A stretch of 9,033 nt of DNA from Acidimicrobiia bacterium (GTDB lineage Bacteria; Actinomycetota; Acidimicrobiia; Acidimicrobiales; AC-14), in NCBI GenBank assembly GCA_019243595.1, contig JAFAUA010000561.1:1-9033 (forward strand), given 5' to 3'. The notes under the pieces are model-generated. The model was not told where the DNA came from and made no database searches. It worked only from the letters and a program-made list of their open reading frames with translations. Shown here one piece after another: positions 1 through 6,277 of this stretch. Position numbers and translations under genes: made by a program. Each line of letters begins with the position of its first letter. Position 1 is the first letter of the stretch.

Positions 1-1
1 G

Positions 2-967
2 AGCGCCAACATCTTCCGGAAGTCGGCCTTGGGCGAGCAGTACATCGAGTTCGATCCGCCCCAGGGCTACACGAACGGGGGCCCGTACTACGCCAAGAAC
101 ACCGTGACCCCGATGTCGCGCACCACGGTGCCGCTCGAGTTCTCCGAGTTGCTGCGCTCGGCCAGCCGCCTTGTGAGCGCCATCTCGCCGGATGCCGTCA
201 ACACGCTGGTCCACGAGGCGGCCGTCGGCGTCAACGGGCGGGTCGACTCCCTACGGGGCCTAGCCGACGCAGGCGACAAGCTGAGCCAGATGCTCGTGGC
301 CCGGTCGACGGCCCTCGACCGCCTGGCCACCAACAACACCCAGCTGACGCACGTCTTCACCGAGCACAGCAATTCGCTCTCGCAGTCTCTGAGCGACCTC
401 CGCAACGTGGCCGACTCGCTGAAGAACGCTCGAGGCGACACCACGCTCCTTCTGCAGCGCGGCTCGCAGCTGCTCGGCACGGCTGCCGATCTGGTCGCCT
501 CCCACAAAGCCGATCTCGACTGCGACCTCAAGACCCTCGAGCTGGTCACCGATGTCACCACGACCCCGGAGAACCTCGCGGGCCTGCAGACCGTGCTCAG
601 CGCGGCGCCGGTCGCGTTCGGGGACCTGTGGGACGCGTCCGACGTCGACCCCATCCCCGGTTATCCAAGCGACCCCGTGTCGCCCGTGAAGCGGTGGGTG
701 CGCGTCGGATTCAAGGTGAACACCACCTACCACCCGGCGCCGCAGTTCGTGCCGCAGCACACCCTGCCGCCGGTCGCCGAGGTCCCGGCGTGCGTGTCGC
801 CGCTGCACGCCAACGCCGGTGACTACGTGCCGGCGTCGTCGACCAGCGGTCCCAGCGCCATCCTCGCCACCACCGGCGGGACGACGGCGCTGGGGTTCGC
901 TCTCGGTCTGCTGGCCGCGGCGCTGATCATTCGGGAGACGTTCAAGGGCCTACGCTCGAACGAGTGA
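2..967 (+). CDS. Mce family protein, C-terminal part (MceF position), 5' end outside window
   Basis: The frame is open from the first bases, so the gene is cut by the window edge; 321 residues are visible. The opening residues (KSALGEQYIEFDPP, about 7-20 of the fragment) match the conserved end of the MCE/MlaD domain, so most of that domain lies upstream. A long, mainly helical region follows (about 45-200), as in actinobacterial Mce proteins, which form lipid-carrying tubes between membrane permease and outer envelope. Two cysteines (C174, C264 of the fragment) could form a disulfide. Oddly, the C-terminus ends in a hydrophobic stretch (about 294-311) followed by basic residues, a likely membrane anchor, whereas Mce subunits are normally anchored at the N-terminus. 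Being the last Mce gene, directly followed by an Mce-associated gene, it holds the position of mceF; that letter is inference. The GTG start of the next gene overlaps its stop codon. Confidence 0.88.
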   Translation, partial: SANIFRKSALGEQYIEFDPPQGYTNGGPYYAKNTVTPMSRTTVPLEFSELLRSASRLVSAISPDAVNTLVHEAAVGVNGRVDSLRGLADAGDKLSQMLVARSTALDRLATNNTQLTHVFTEHSNSLSQSLSDLRNVADSLKNARGDTTLLLQRGSQLLGTAADLVASHKADLDCDLKTLELVTDVTTTPENLAGLQTVLSAAPVAFGDLWDASDVDPIPGYPSDPVSPVKRWVRVGFKVNTTYHPAPQFVPQHTLPPVAEVPACVSPLHANAGDYVPASSTSGPSAILATTGGTTALGFALGLLAAALIIRETFKGLRSNE

Positions 968-1650
968 GTGACTTCTTCGCGTCGGAGCCGTCGACGCAGA
1001 CACCCGTCGACGAGCAACCGACACCGGCTGAACAAGCCGCCCCTGAGGAAGCCGCTGCGCCGGCAGAGGAGTCCCCGGAGGCTCCCAAGACCGTCAGTCG
1101 CACGGCGTTCCGGGCCGCGGTGGCCTTGGCCATCGTCTTCTTCATCGGCACGGTCGTGACCGCCATCTTCGCGGCCCAGCAGCACCGGCAACTGCAGCGA
1201 AGCAAGGACGCCCGGGCAGGTGTCGAGCAGGTCGCCTCGCGCTTCGCCAGCGCTGTGCTGACCTACGACTACCGGGACCTCGACAAGACGAAGAACGCGG
1301 TGCTGGCCCTCTCCACCGGCAAGTTCCGCACGGACTACGAGCAGAACTTCGGCGGCCTGTCGGCGCTCTTCACGGCGACCAAGGGCCAGTCGACCGCCAC
1401 CGTCAAGGACGTCTTCGTGAGTGCCATCGACAAGGACACGGCGACCGCCATCGTCGTCCTCGACGAGCGGGGCCAGGGCACCTCCGGCCAGCGCCTGAAT
1501 GTCGACTGGTACCTCCGCCTGAGCCTGGTGAAGGTCAAGGGCAAGTGGCGCGTCGACGACCTCATCAACCTCAACTTCGCTGGTCAGGGCGCCCAGCCGG
1601 TGCCCGCGCCGGCGGGCCAGACCACTCCCACCACGGCCCCCGCGAAGTAG
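964..1650 (+). CDS. Mce-associated membrane protein
   Basis: This 228-residue protein resembles the Mce-associated (Mas/Mam) membrane proteins that accompany mce operons and are thought to stabilise or assist the Mce lipid transporter. The layout is visible: an acidic Pro/Ala/Glu-rich cytoplasmic N-terminus (1-42), one transmembrane helix (about 49-71), then an extracytoplasmic domain (about 75-206) with the pattern of the NTF2/SnoaL-like fold common in this family, including the YDYRDLD segment near 101-107 and the late KGKWRVDDL segment at 192-200. The tail is Pro/Thr-rich. The GTG start was chosen because it overlaps the stop of the upstream Mce gene by four bases (GTGA), which indicates translational coupling and one operon. 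Assignment to the family rests on context and topology as much as on sequence. Confidence 0.82.
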   Translation: MSDFFASEPSTQTPVDEQPTPAEQAAPEEAAAPAEESPEAPKTVSRTAFRAAVALAIVFFIGTVVTAIFAAQQHRQLQRSKDARAGVEQVASRFASAVLTYDYRDLDKTKNAVLALSTGKFRTDYEQNFGGLSALFTATKGQSTATVKDVFVSAIDKDTATAIVVLDERGQGTSGQRLNVDWYLRLSLVKVKGKWRVDDLINLNFAGQGAQPVPAPAGQTTPTTAPAK

Positions 1651-1672
1651 TTCCGCCAGCCCGATATGCTCC

Positions 1673-1689
1673 CGCCCCGCTAACGGGCG
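1673..1689 (+). other. Small GC hairpin upstream of the DUF4193 gene
   Basis: CGCCC (1673-1677) can pair with GGGCG (1685-1689), or with one bulged C as a 6-bp stem around the loop CTAA. It lies 22 nt after the Mce-associated stop and 14 nt before the next ATG. There is no T-run after it, so an intrinsic terminator is not supported. A -10-like TATGCT (1665-1670) stands just before it but lacks a matching -35. It may only mark the boundary between the mce operon and the next unit. Confidence 0.25.
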
Positions 1690-1703
1690 ACAGGGATCGC
1701 GGA

Positions 1704-2189
1704 ATGGCCGAAGACGACAACGAAGAAGAGTTCGCAGAGGAAGAGCCAGAGGACCTCGACGAGGAGGACCTCGAGGCTCTCAACGAGGACGAGGACATCC
1801 TCGACGAGGACGACGACGACGACCTCGGCGACGACGAGGCGCTGGCCGAGGACGAGGACGAAGAGGAAGGGGAGTCCGCTGGTGGCGGCCGTGCAAAGGC
1901 CAAGCCCGCCGCGGCCGAGGACGAGGACGAGGACGAAGAGGATGAGGAGATCCTCGACGCCGACGATGTGGAGGCCAGCCTCGACGTCATCCTGAAGGAC
2001 CGGCTGGTCGTCGAGGACGAGGACGAGGAAGAGGAAGAAGAGGTCCCCGACCCCGAGGAGCGTGCAGAGGGCGCAACGAAGGTGGCGCCGAAGCGGCCCG
2101 ACGAGTTCGTCTGCCAGTCATGTTTCCTCGTGAAGCACCCGAGCCAGTTGGCGGACTCGAAGAAAATGCTCTGTAGAGACTGCGTCTAG
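1704..2189 (+). CDS. DUF4193 family zinc-ribbon-like protein with hyperacidic N-terminal region
   Basis: The last 30 residues carry the DUF4193 signature seen across Actinobacteria: DEF-CxxC-FLVKHPSQLA, then CRDC, giving four cysteines (C137, C140, C157, C160) spaced to bind one metal ion, probably zinc. The role of the family is unknown. Typical members are near 100 residues with a modest acidic part; this one has 161, and about 1-125 is dominated by Asp and Glu in GAG/GAC runs, broken by a short basic/Ala-rich stretch (about 60-72, AKAKPAAA). A conserved-looking helix (about 88-104) precedes a final acid run. The ATG at 1704 is chosen because AGGGA lies 7 nt upstream and the acidic region starts there; the frame stays open further upstream only as overlap with the previous gene. 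Family assignment is firm from the cysteine block; function is not known. Confidence 0.85.
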   Translation: MAEDDNEEEFAEEEPEDLDEEDLEALNEDEDILDEDDDDDLGDDEALAEDEDEEEGESAGGGRAKAKPAAAEDEDEDEEDEEILDADDVEASLDVILKDRLVVEDEDEEEEEEVPDPEERAEGATKVAPKRPDEFVCQSCFLVKHPSQLADSKKMLCRDCV

Positions 2190-2200
2190 GGTCGTACTCC

Positions 2201-2650
2201 GTGCCCTACCGCAACGTTGTTGTCGGCACGGATGGTTCTGAGACAGCCGAGTACGCCGTGCGGCATGCGGCTGAGCTGGCCAAGGCGTCCGGTGCCCGTC
2301 TGACGGTTGTGACGGCGTTCACGCCGCGTCCGGAGGAGGAGGCCAAACGCCTCGAGGATGCGCCGGAGGACGTGCGGTGGGCGATCACCGACGCGACCAG
2401 CGCCGACGAGCGCGCCCGCCGGGCTCGCACGATCGCCCGCGATGTCGGCGTTGAGGACGTCGTCATGCGTGTCGACGCCGGCGACCCGGCAGCCCTTCTC
2501 ATCGACGCGGCCGACGATTCCGGCGCCGACGTGATCGTCGTGGGGTCGAAGGGTATGACCTCAGCGAAGCGGTTCGTCCTCGGGAGTGTGCCGAACAAGG
2601 TGTCCCACCACGCTCCGAGCGACGTGCTGATCGTGCACACCGCGCCCTGA
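2201..2650 (+). CDS. Universal stress protein, UspA family
   Basis: This is a single-domain UspA protein of 149 residues, the usual length. The N-terminal strand VVVGTDGSE (6-14) includes the ATP-contacting Asp (D11). The C-terminal nucleotide-binding motif G-x2-G-x9-G-[S/T] is complete (G115, G118, G128-S129), so this is expected to be an ATP-binding rather than a non-binding member. Such proteins act in the cytoplasm in stress and dormancy responses, but their molecular targets are usually unknown. The GTG start at 2201 directly precedes the first beta strand; AGGG at 2188-2191, overlapping the stop of the DUF4193 gene, is a plausible ribosome binding site, and the 11-nt gap suggests co-transcription. 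A strong hairpin lies just after its stop codon. Confidence 0.92.
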   Translation: MPYRNVVVGTDGSETAEYAVRHAAELAKASGARLTVVTAFTPRPEEEAKRLEDAPEDVRWAITDATSADERARRARTIARDVGVEDVVMRVDAGDPAALLIDAADDSGADVIVVGSKGMTSAKRFVLGSVPNKVSHHAPSDVLIVHTAP

Positions 2651-2660
2651 CGGGAATTTC

Positions 2661-2680
2661 CCCTCCGGCGGCCGGACGGG
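2661..2680 (+). promoter_or_regulatory. Hairpin overlapping the ribosome binding site of the next gene
   Basis: CCC-TCCGG (2661-2668) pairs with CCGGA-c-GGG (2672-2680): an 8-bp GC-rich stem with one bulged C and a 3-nt loop, starting 11 nt after the uspA stop. The 3' arm supplies the GGG of GGGAGAAG (2678-2685), the likely ribosome binding site for the GTG at 2694, so the folded RNA would partly hide that site. A smaller overlapping fold, GGGA/TCCC at 2652-2662, would compete with it. There is no T-run, so an ordinary intrinsic terminator is unlikely. A regulatory role is inference from pairing alone. Confidence 0.35.
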
Positions 2681-2693
2681 AGAAGATCGACTC

Positions 2694-3263
2694 GTGACTG
2701 ATCACAAAAACCCCATTGACCAGGCGCTCGACGTGTTCGTCTACGCGCCGCTGGGCTTTCTGTTCTCGGCCCGGGAGACGATTCCCCAGCTGGCCGAGAA
2801 GGGCCGCGGCTTCGTGGCGGCGGCGCGGATGATGGGGGAGTTCGCGATCGGCCAGGGGCGCGAACAGGCCGGCCGAGCCGTGCGGCAGGCGACCGATCAA
2901 GCCGGTCAGACGCTGTCTGTCGTCGGCGGACTCACGGCCCGGCGGCCGGAGCCCCCGCGGCGTGCGCCTGCGCCGCCCGCGCCGGCTGCGCCGGCGGCCG
3001 CGCCCACTCCTGCCGCGCAGACGCCCCCGCCGCCTCCTGCGGCCGAGGTCGAGGCCGAGCCGACCAGCAACGGACAGGTCCCGGCGCCGGGCGTCGAGAC
3101 CCTGGCCATTCCCGGTTACGACACGCTGTCGGCGTCGCAGGTTGTGCAGCGCCTCGACGGGTTGGCGCCCGACGAGCTCGAAGCGGTGCGCGCCTACGAA
3201 GAGGCCAGCCGGAAACGCAAGACGATCCTGGCGCGGGTGCAACAACTGCAGTCGGGGACCTGA
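2694..3263 (+). CDS. Hypothetical protein with Pro/Ala-rich linker and IPGYD-type C-terminal motif
   Basis: I do not recognise a function. The 189 residues fall into three parts. Residues 1-80 are helical and include a hydrophobic stretch near 13-25 (VFVYAPLGFLF) and likely amphipathic helices (about 36-76), suggesting membrane or lipid-surface association. Residues 82-130 are a disordered Pro/Ala-rich linker. Residues 138-186 form a compact helical segment beginning IPGYDTLSASQVVQRLDGL and continuing through ELEAVRAYE to RKRKTIL. A similar IPGYD...LRxL...EL..L..YE pattern is found at the end of several actinobacterial proteins, including some called lipid-droplet-associated; this is from memory and only suggestive. 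The GTG start has GGGAGAAG upstream, and that site sits in a hairpin. Its stop is directly followed by the GTG of the acetyltransferase gene. Confidence 0.75.
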   Translation: MTDHKNPIDQALDVFVYAPLGFLFSARETIPQLAEKGRGFVAAARMMGEFAIGQGREQAGRAVRQATDQAGQTLSVVGGLTARRPEPPRRAPAPPAPAAPAAAPTPAAQTPPPPPAAEVEAEPTSNGQVPAPGVETLAIPGYDTLSASQVVQRLDGLAPDELEAVRAYEEASRKRKTILARVQQLQSGT

Positions 3264-3740
3264 GTGGAGGGCGTGCGGCGCGCCACCGAGGACGACCTGC
3301 CGCGGCTCGCCGAACTCGTCCATGCCGCCATTGCCGAGCTCAAGCCGATGAGGGGCGGCGCCGTTTGGGCGGCCCGTGAGGCGCGCCCGGACCCCGTCGA
3401 AGAGAGCCTGAAGGCGTCGCTGGTCGATGACCGCACCCGCGTCGTTGTCGGCACGATCGACGACGTGCCGGTGGGCTATGCCGCGGTGCACATCGAGACG
3501 CTGAACGACGGCTCCCGGCTGGGTGTCGTCGACGACATCTTCGTGGAAGAGGGCGCCCGGGAGGTCGGTGTCGGCGAGGCCATGCTGGTCGATCTTGTGT
3601 CGTGGTGCGAGGCGCAGGGATGTGCAGGGATGGACGCCATGGCCCTGCCGGGACACCGCTCGGCCAAGAACTTCTTCGAGGAGTCCGGCTTCACGGCGCG
3701 CAAGCTGGTGATGCATCACCGATTGGACGGTGAGAAATGA
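3264..3740 (+). CDS. GNAT family N-acetyltransferase
   Basis: This 158-residue protein has the single-domain GNAT layout. The N-terminal [14 protein letters not shown] (5-18) is the usual first strand and helix. Motif A is clear at 86-108: the strand LGVVDDIFV followed by the acetyl-CoA pyrophosphate loop of R/Q-x-x-G-x-G type (R99, G102, G104). Motif B is [11 protein letters not shown] (133-143), with the FF..SGF end typical of the family. It should transfer an acetyl group from acetyl-CoA to an amine; the substrate cannot be read from the sequence. The GTG start lies immediately after the TGA of the upstream gene, with GGGGA 5 nt before it, so the two are coupled. The stop overlaps the Nudix start (ATGA). 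Confidence 0.9.
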   Translation: MEGVRRATEDDLPRLAELVHAAIAELKPMRGGAVWAAREARPDPVEESLKASLVDDRTRVVVGTIDDVPVGYAAVHIETLNDGSRLGVVDDIFVEEGAREVGVGEAMLVDLVSWCEAQGCAGMDAMALPGHRSAKNFFEESGFTARKLVMHHRLDGEK

Positions 3741-4174
3741 GCGTCGGGTTGGAGAGCCACGGCCAGGCGCGGCCCGAGGTCGCCGTCGGCGCCATCGCCA
3801 TCGACGAGGAACGTCTCCTGCTCGTGCGGCGGGGCCACGGACCCGCGGCCGGCCTGTGGTCAGTACCGGGCGGCCGCGTCGAGCCGGGGGAGATGCTCGT
3901 CGAGGCCGTCGTCCGCGAGCTGGCGGAGGAGACCGGCCTGGAAGGCGTCGCCGACCGCTTCGTGGGGTGGGTCGAGCGCATCGGTGACGGCTACCACTAC
4001 GTCATCCTCGACTTCATCGTGACCGTGCTCGAACCCCGTGATCCCATCGCCGGTGCCGACGCCGCGGAGGCGGCGTGGGTCCCGCTGGACGAGGTGGTCG
4101 ACCGAGGGCTCGTCGACGGTCTTGCCGAGTTCCTGCACGAACACGGCATCCTGCGGGTTATCGCGACCGACTAA
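3737..4174 (+). CDS. Nudix hydrolase
   Basis: This 145-residue protein carries a complete Nudix box at 46-68: G46-x5-E52-x7-R60-E61-L62-x-E64-E65-x-G67-L68, the Mg-binding and catalytic signature for hydrolysing nucleoside diphosphates linked to another group. The [12 protein letters not shown] lead-in (41-52) and the preceding strand [10 protein letters not shown] are those of small ADP-ribose pyrophosphatase or NTP-cleaning Nudix enzymes, but the box does not define the substrate. The ATG overlaps the stop of the acetyltransferase gene by four bases, with GGTGAG just upstream, so it is translated with it. It is the last gene of the rightward group and ends 9 nt from the stop of the leftward enoyl-CoA hydratase gene. 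Confidence 0.93.
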   Translation: MSVGLESHGQARPEVAVGAIAIDEERLLLVRRGHGPAAGLWSVPGGRVEPGEMLVEAVVRELAEETGLEGVADRFVGWVERIGDGYHYVILDFIVTVLEPRDPIAGADAAEAAWVPLDEVVDRGLVDGLAEFLHEHGILRVIATD

Positions 4175-4179
4175 GTCGG
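4167..4179. terminator. Palindrome between convergent genes, possible bidirectional transcription end
   Basis: CCGACT-A-AGTCGG is a perfect 13-nt palindrome that can fold as a 5-bp stem around the loop TAA, which is the Nudix stop codon. It begins 5 nt beyond the enoyl-CoA hydratase stop on the other strand, so it could serve both convergent units. The stem is short and no T-run follows on either side, so the evidence for termination is weak. Confidence 0.25.
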
Positions 4180-4183
4180 CGAG

Positions 4184-4948
4184 CTAACGACCTTTCCATT
4201 CCGGGGCGCGCTTTTCGATGAAGGCGCGGGGGCCTTCAGCGAAGTCCTCGCTGCGAAGGATGTCGCCGAACGCTTCGTCGGTTAGCCGCCAGCCGACCTC
4301 GTCGCCTTCGCCGGCGGACCCGAGGACGACGTTCCGGCTCGCCCACACGGCCAGCGGTGCGTTGGCGCAGATGCGCTCGGCCAAGCCCAGGGCGGCTTCG
4401 ACGGCTTGGCCGTCTTCGACGAGCTCGTTCACCAACCCGAGGGCGTAAGCCCGTTCGGCGTCGATGGGATCGCCGGTGAGGGCGAGCTCGAGCGCCACGT
4501 TGCGGGGCAGAGCACGAGGGAGACGGAAGAGCCCGCCGGCCGCCGCGACGAGCGAACGCTTGACCTCGGGGATACCGAAGGCCGCCCGCCGCGACGCCAC
4601 CACGAGGTCACACCCAAGCACGATCTCGCAGCCGCCCGCGAGGGCGGGACCGTCGACGGCGGCCACGATGGGCTTGCGTCGTTCGCGTCGGGCAATACCT
4701 GCGAAGCCACCCCGGTCGGTGATGAGATCCTGAGGTCGGCCGGCCGCGATCACCTTCAGGTCGGCGCCCGCCGAGAACACCGGGCCCGTGCTGGCGACCA
4801 CACCCGCCCAGAGCTCGGTGTCGTTCTCGAGGCGATCGATGCCCGCCTCCATGGCCTGCGCCACCTCGCCGTTGACGGCGTTGCGGGCCTCAGGCCGGTT
4901 GATGGTGAGGACCGCGACGCGCCCCCTGGTCTCGAAGTCGACACTCAT
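4184..4948 (-). CDS. Enoyl-CoA hydratase/isomerase (crotonase) family protein
   Basis: This is a 254-residue crotonase of normal length. Conserved blocks include INRPEARNAVN (16-26), the first oxyanion-hole segment SAGADL (59-64), the second ALAGGCE (102-108), and the FGIPEVKRSL block (124-133). Both glutamates that add water across the double bond in rat mitochondrial enoyl-CoA hydratase are present at the same 20-residue spacing (E108, E128), so hydratase activity on an enoyl-CoA in fatty-acid or related acyl-CoA breakdown is likely; chain length is unknown. The ATG at 4948 is chosen since the crotonase fold begins there (MSVDFETRGRVAVLTINRPE); the open frame beyond it is antisense to nothing new but overlaps the upstream gene. 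It is the last gene of a four-gene leftward unit, 8 nt after its neighbour. Confidence 0.93.
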   Translation of the reverse strand: MSVDFETRGRVAVLTINRPEARNAVNGEVAQAMEAGIDRLENDTELWAGVVASTGPVFSAGADLKVIAAGRPQDLITDRGGFAGIARRERRKPIVAAVDGPALAGGCEIVLGCDLVVASRRAAFGIPEVKRSLVAAAGGLFRLPRALPRNVALELALTGDPIDAERAYALGLVNELVEDGQAVEAALGLAERICANAPLAVWASRNVVLGSAGEGDEVGWRLTDEAFGDILRSEDFAEGPRAFIEKRAPEWKGR

Positions 4949-4956
4949 GTCTGTTG

Positions 4957-6267
4957 TCAGGCGCTCTCGGGCTCGGCTGCGGCCTCCGCCAGTTGCGGCG
5001 GCGGGGGAGGGGGAGGGGGCGGTGGACGGCGTGGTGGTTTCGGGGCGCGGGCTGCGGGCGCCTTGGCCTCGATGCCAAGCAGCGGCGCGAGAGCGGGTAC
5101 GCGACTGGCGGCCTGGCGGGCCGTCTTCAGCAGGTCCTCGCCGGGCTCGGCGGGGAGACCGGCCGGCTTGACGGACGCGCGCACCGGCGAGCCGGCGACG
5201 GCATCGAGCACGGCCGCCCATCGGTCGGGGGCGGCGTCTGGACCCATGGCGGCGCCCGCCGCCTCGCTGAGCCGGTCGGCCAGCTCGTTGGGGAAGCGAG
5301 CGCCCGCTTCGGGGGGCCGGCCGCTGATGCGCAGGGCGCGCACGACGCGGCCGTCGTCGAGGGCGGAAGACACCTCTTCGGCCCACGCCTGCCGTTCCGA
5401 TGCGCTGCGGCGCTCGAGGGCGTCGCGCAGTTTGGCGGCGAGCTCGCGGCTTTCGGTGTCGCGCGCCACGGTGTCGGCACCGGCGACGACAGCCCGGAGG
5501 TCACGGAGGCCGACCTCGTCGGCCTGGGCCATCGCGGCCTCGGCCCGGTCGCGCCACTCGGCTGCCTTCAACCGGGGGAGCAGCTCCTCGGCGAGGGCAA
5601 CGAGGGGCTCGGCGTTGATCTCGGGACTGCCCGAGCCCTTGGCCTGCTCGTTCTGGGTCTGCACGGCCTGGCGCACCGCCGGGATCCCGCCCTTGAGCAG
5701 TTGCTCGGCGACCGGGACCTGCTCGGGCGGGAGCGTGGCGATCAGGGCGTCGCGGTGGGCGCGTCCCGCGTGCAGTCGCTTGGGGCGCGGACGGGACGGC
5801 CGCTCCTCGGTCGGTGCCGCAGGACGACCGCCGCCTGCACGGCGCGGCGGGCCGCCACCGTCGCGCGCCGCGGGCCGGGCCGCGCGATCCCGGTCGCGGT
5901 CACGATCGCGTCGGGGAGGGCGTTCACCGCGGTCGCCGCGCGGGGGCCTGCGTCCTTCGCCTCGTCCCCGCCGCTCGTCGCGGTCGCGTCCGGTCAGCGA
6001 CGCGCTCACCAGCGGTCCCTCGGGCTTGGCGATCATCTCGAGCAGCTCCGGCTCTCGCGACTTCGTCTTGGACGGAAGCACGGTGGTGACGTTGATGCCG
6101 TCGATGTTCTGCTCGGCCTCGACGCGCAGGATGTCGCCGACCTTGACTCCTTCGGGCAACACGCCGGCCTCGAGCACACCCTTCGGCTGGCGAGCACCGG
6201 CGGCGCGCCACGTCCAGGTGCCGTCATCGCGCGCACTGGTGAGCTCGATCTCGAGCCGGACCGCCAC
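4957..6267 (-). CDS. Hypothetical protein with Arg/Asp/Gly-rich centre and poly-proline tail
   Basis: I do not recognise the family. The 436 residues read as four parts. Residues 1-80 are a small beta-rich domain containing GVLPEGVKVGDILRVEAEQ (35-53), a pattern like an OB-fold or S1-like barrel. Residues 93-165 are low-complexity, dominated by Arg, Asp, Gly and Pro, with RD repeats (121-128) and RGD/RGE and GG segments resembling the disordered arms of RNA-binding proteins. Residues 172-400 are helical with many Ala, Leu, Glu and Arg. The end (about 401-436) is Ala/Pro-rich and has ten prolines in a row (415-424). The GTG at 6267 is chosen because the domain begins there and it follows the upstream stop by 10 nt; no good ribosome binding site is seen, so the start is less sure. 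An RNA-binding role is inference from composition. Confidence 0.8.
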   Translation of the reverse strand: MAVRLEIELTSARDDGTWTWRAAGARQPKGVLEAGVLPEGVKVGDILRVEAEQNIDGINVTTVLPSKTKSREPELLEMIAKPEGPLVSASLTGRDRDERRGRGEGRRPPRGDRGERPPRRDRDRDRDRAARPAARDGGGPPRRAGGGRPAAPTEERPSRPRPKRLHAGRAHRDALIATLPPEQVPVAEQLLKGGIPAVRQAVQTQNEQAKGSGSPEINAEPLVALAEELLPRLKAAEWRDRAEAAMAQADEVGLRDLRAVVAGADTVARDTESRELAAKLRDALERRSASERQAWAEEVSSALDDGRVVRALRISGRPPEAGARFPNELADRLSEAAGAAMGPDAAPDRWAAVLDAVAGSPVRASVKPAGLPAEPGEDLLKTARQAASRVPALAPLLGIEAKAPAARAPKPPRRPPPPPPPPPPQLAEAAAEPESA

Positions 6268-6277
6268 GGACGAAACG

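Noticed and set aside
1545..1703. Upstream start for the DUF4193 gene
   Set aside because: It overlaps the end of the Mce-associated gene, gives a Pro/Arg-rich leader and lacks a ribosome binding site as good as the one before the ATG at 1704.
1740..1980. GAGGAC/GACGAG-rich stretch as a stand-alone DNA repeat
   Set aside because: It lies in frame in a real gene and encodes the acidic region; codons vary (GAG, GAA, GAC), so it is a protein-level composition bias rather than a tandem array.
2499..3719. Open frame of 406 codons on the minus strand
   Set aside because: It is antisense to uspA, the hypothetical gene and the GNAT gene, all with family motifs and coupled starts. The translation is Arg/Gly/His-rich and shows no domain.
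4949..5386. N-terminal extension of the enoyl-CoA hydratase frame by 146 codons
   Set aside because: The extension is Arg/Pro-rich, overlaps the upstream gene in another frame, and crotonases start where MSVDFETRGRVAVL begins.
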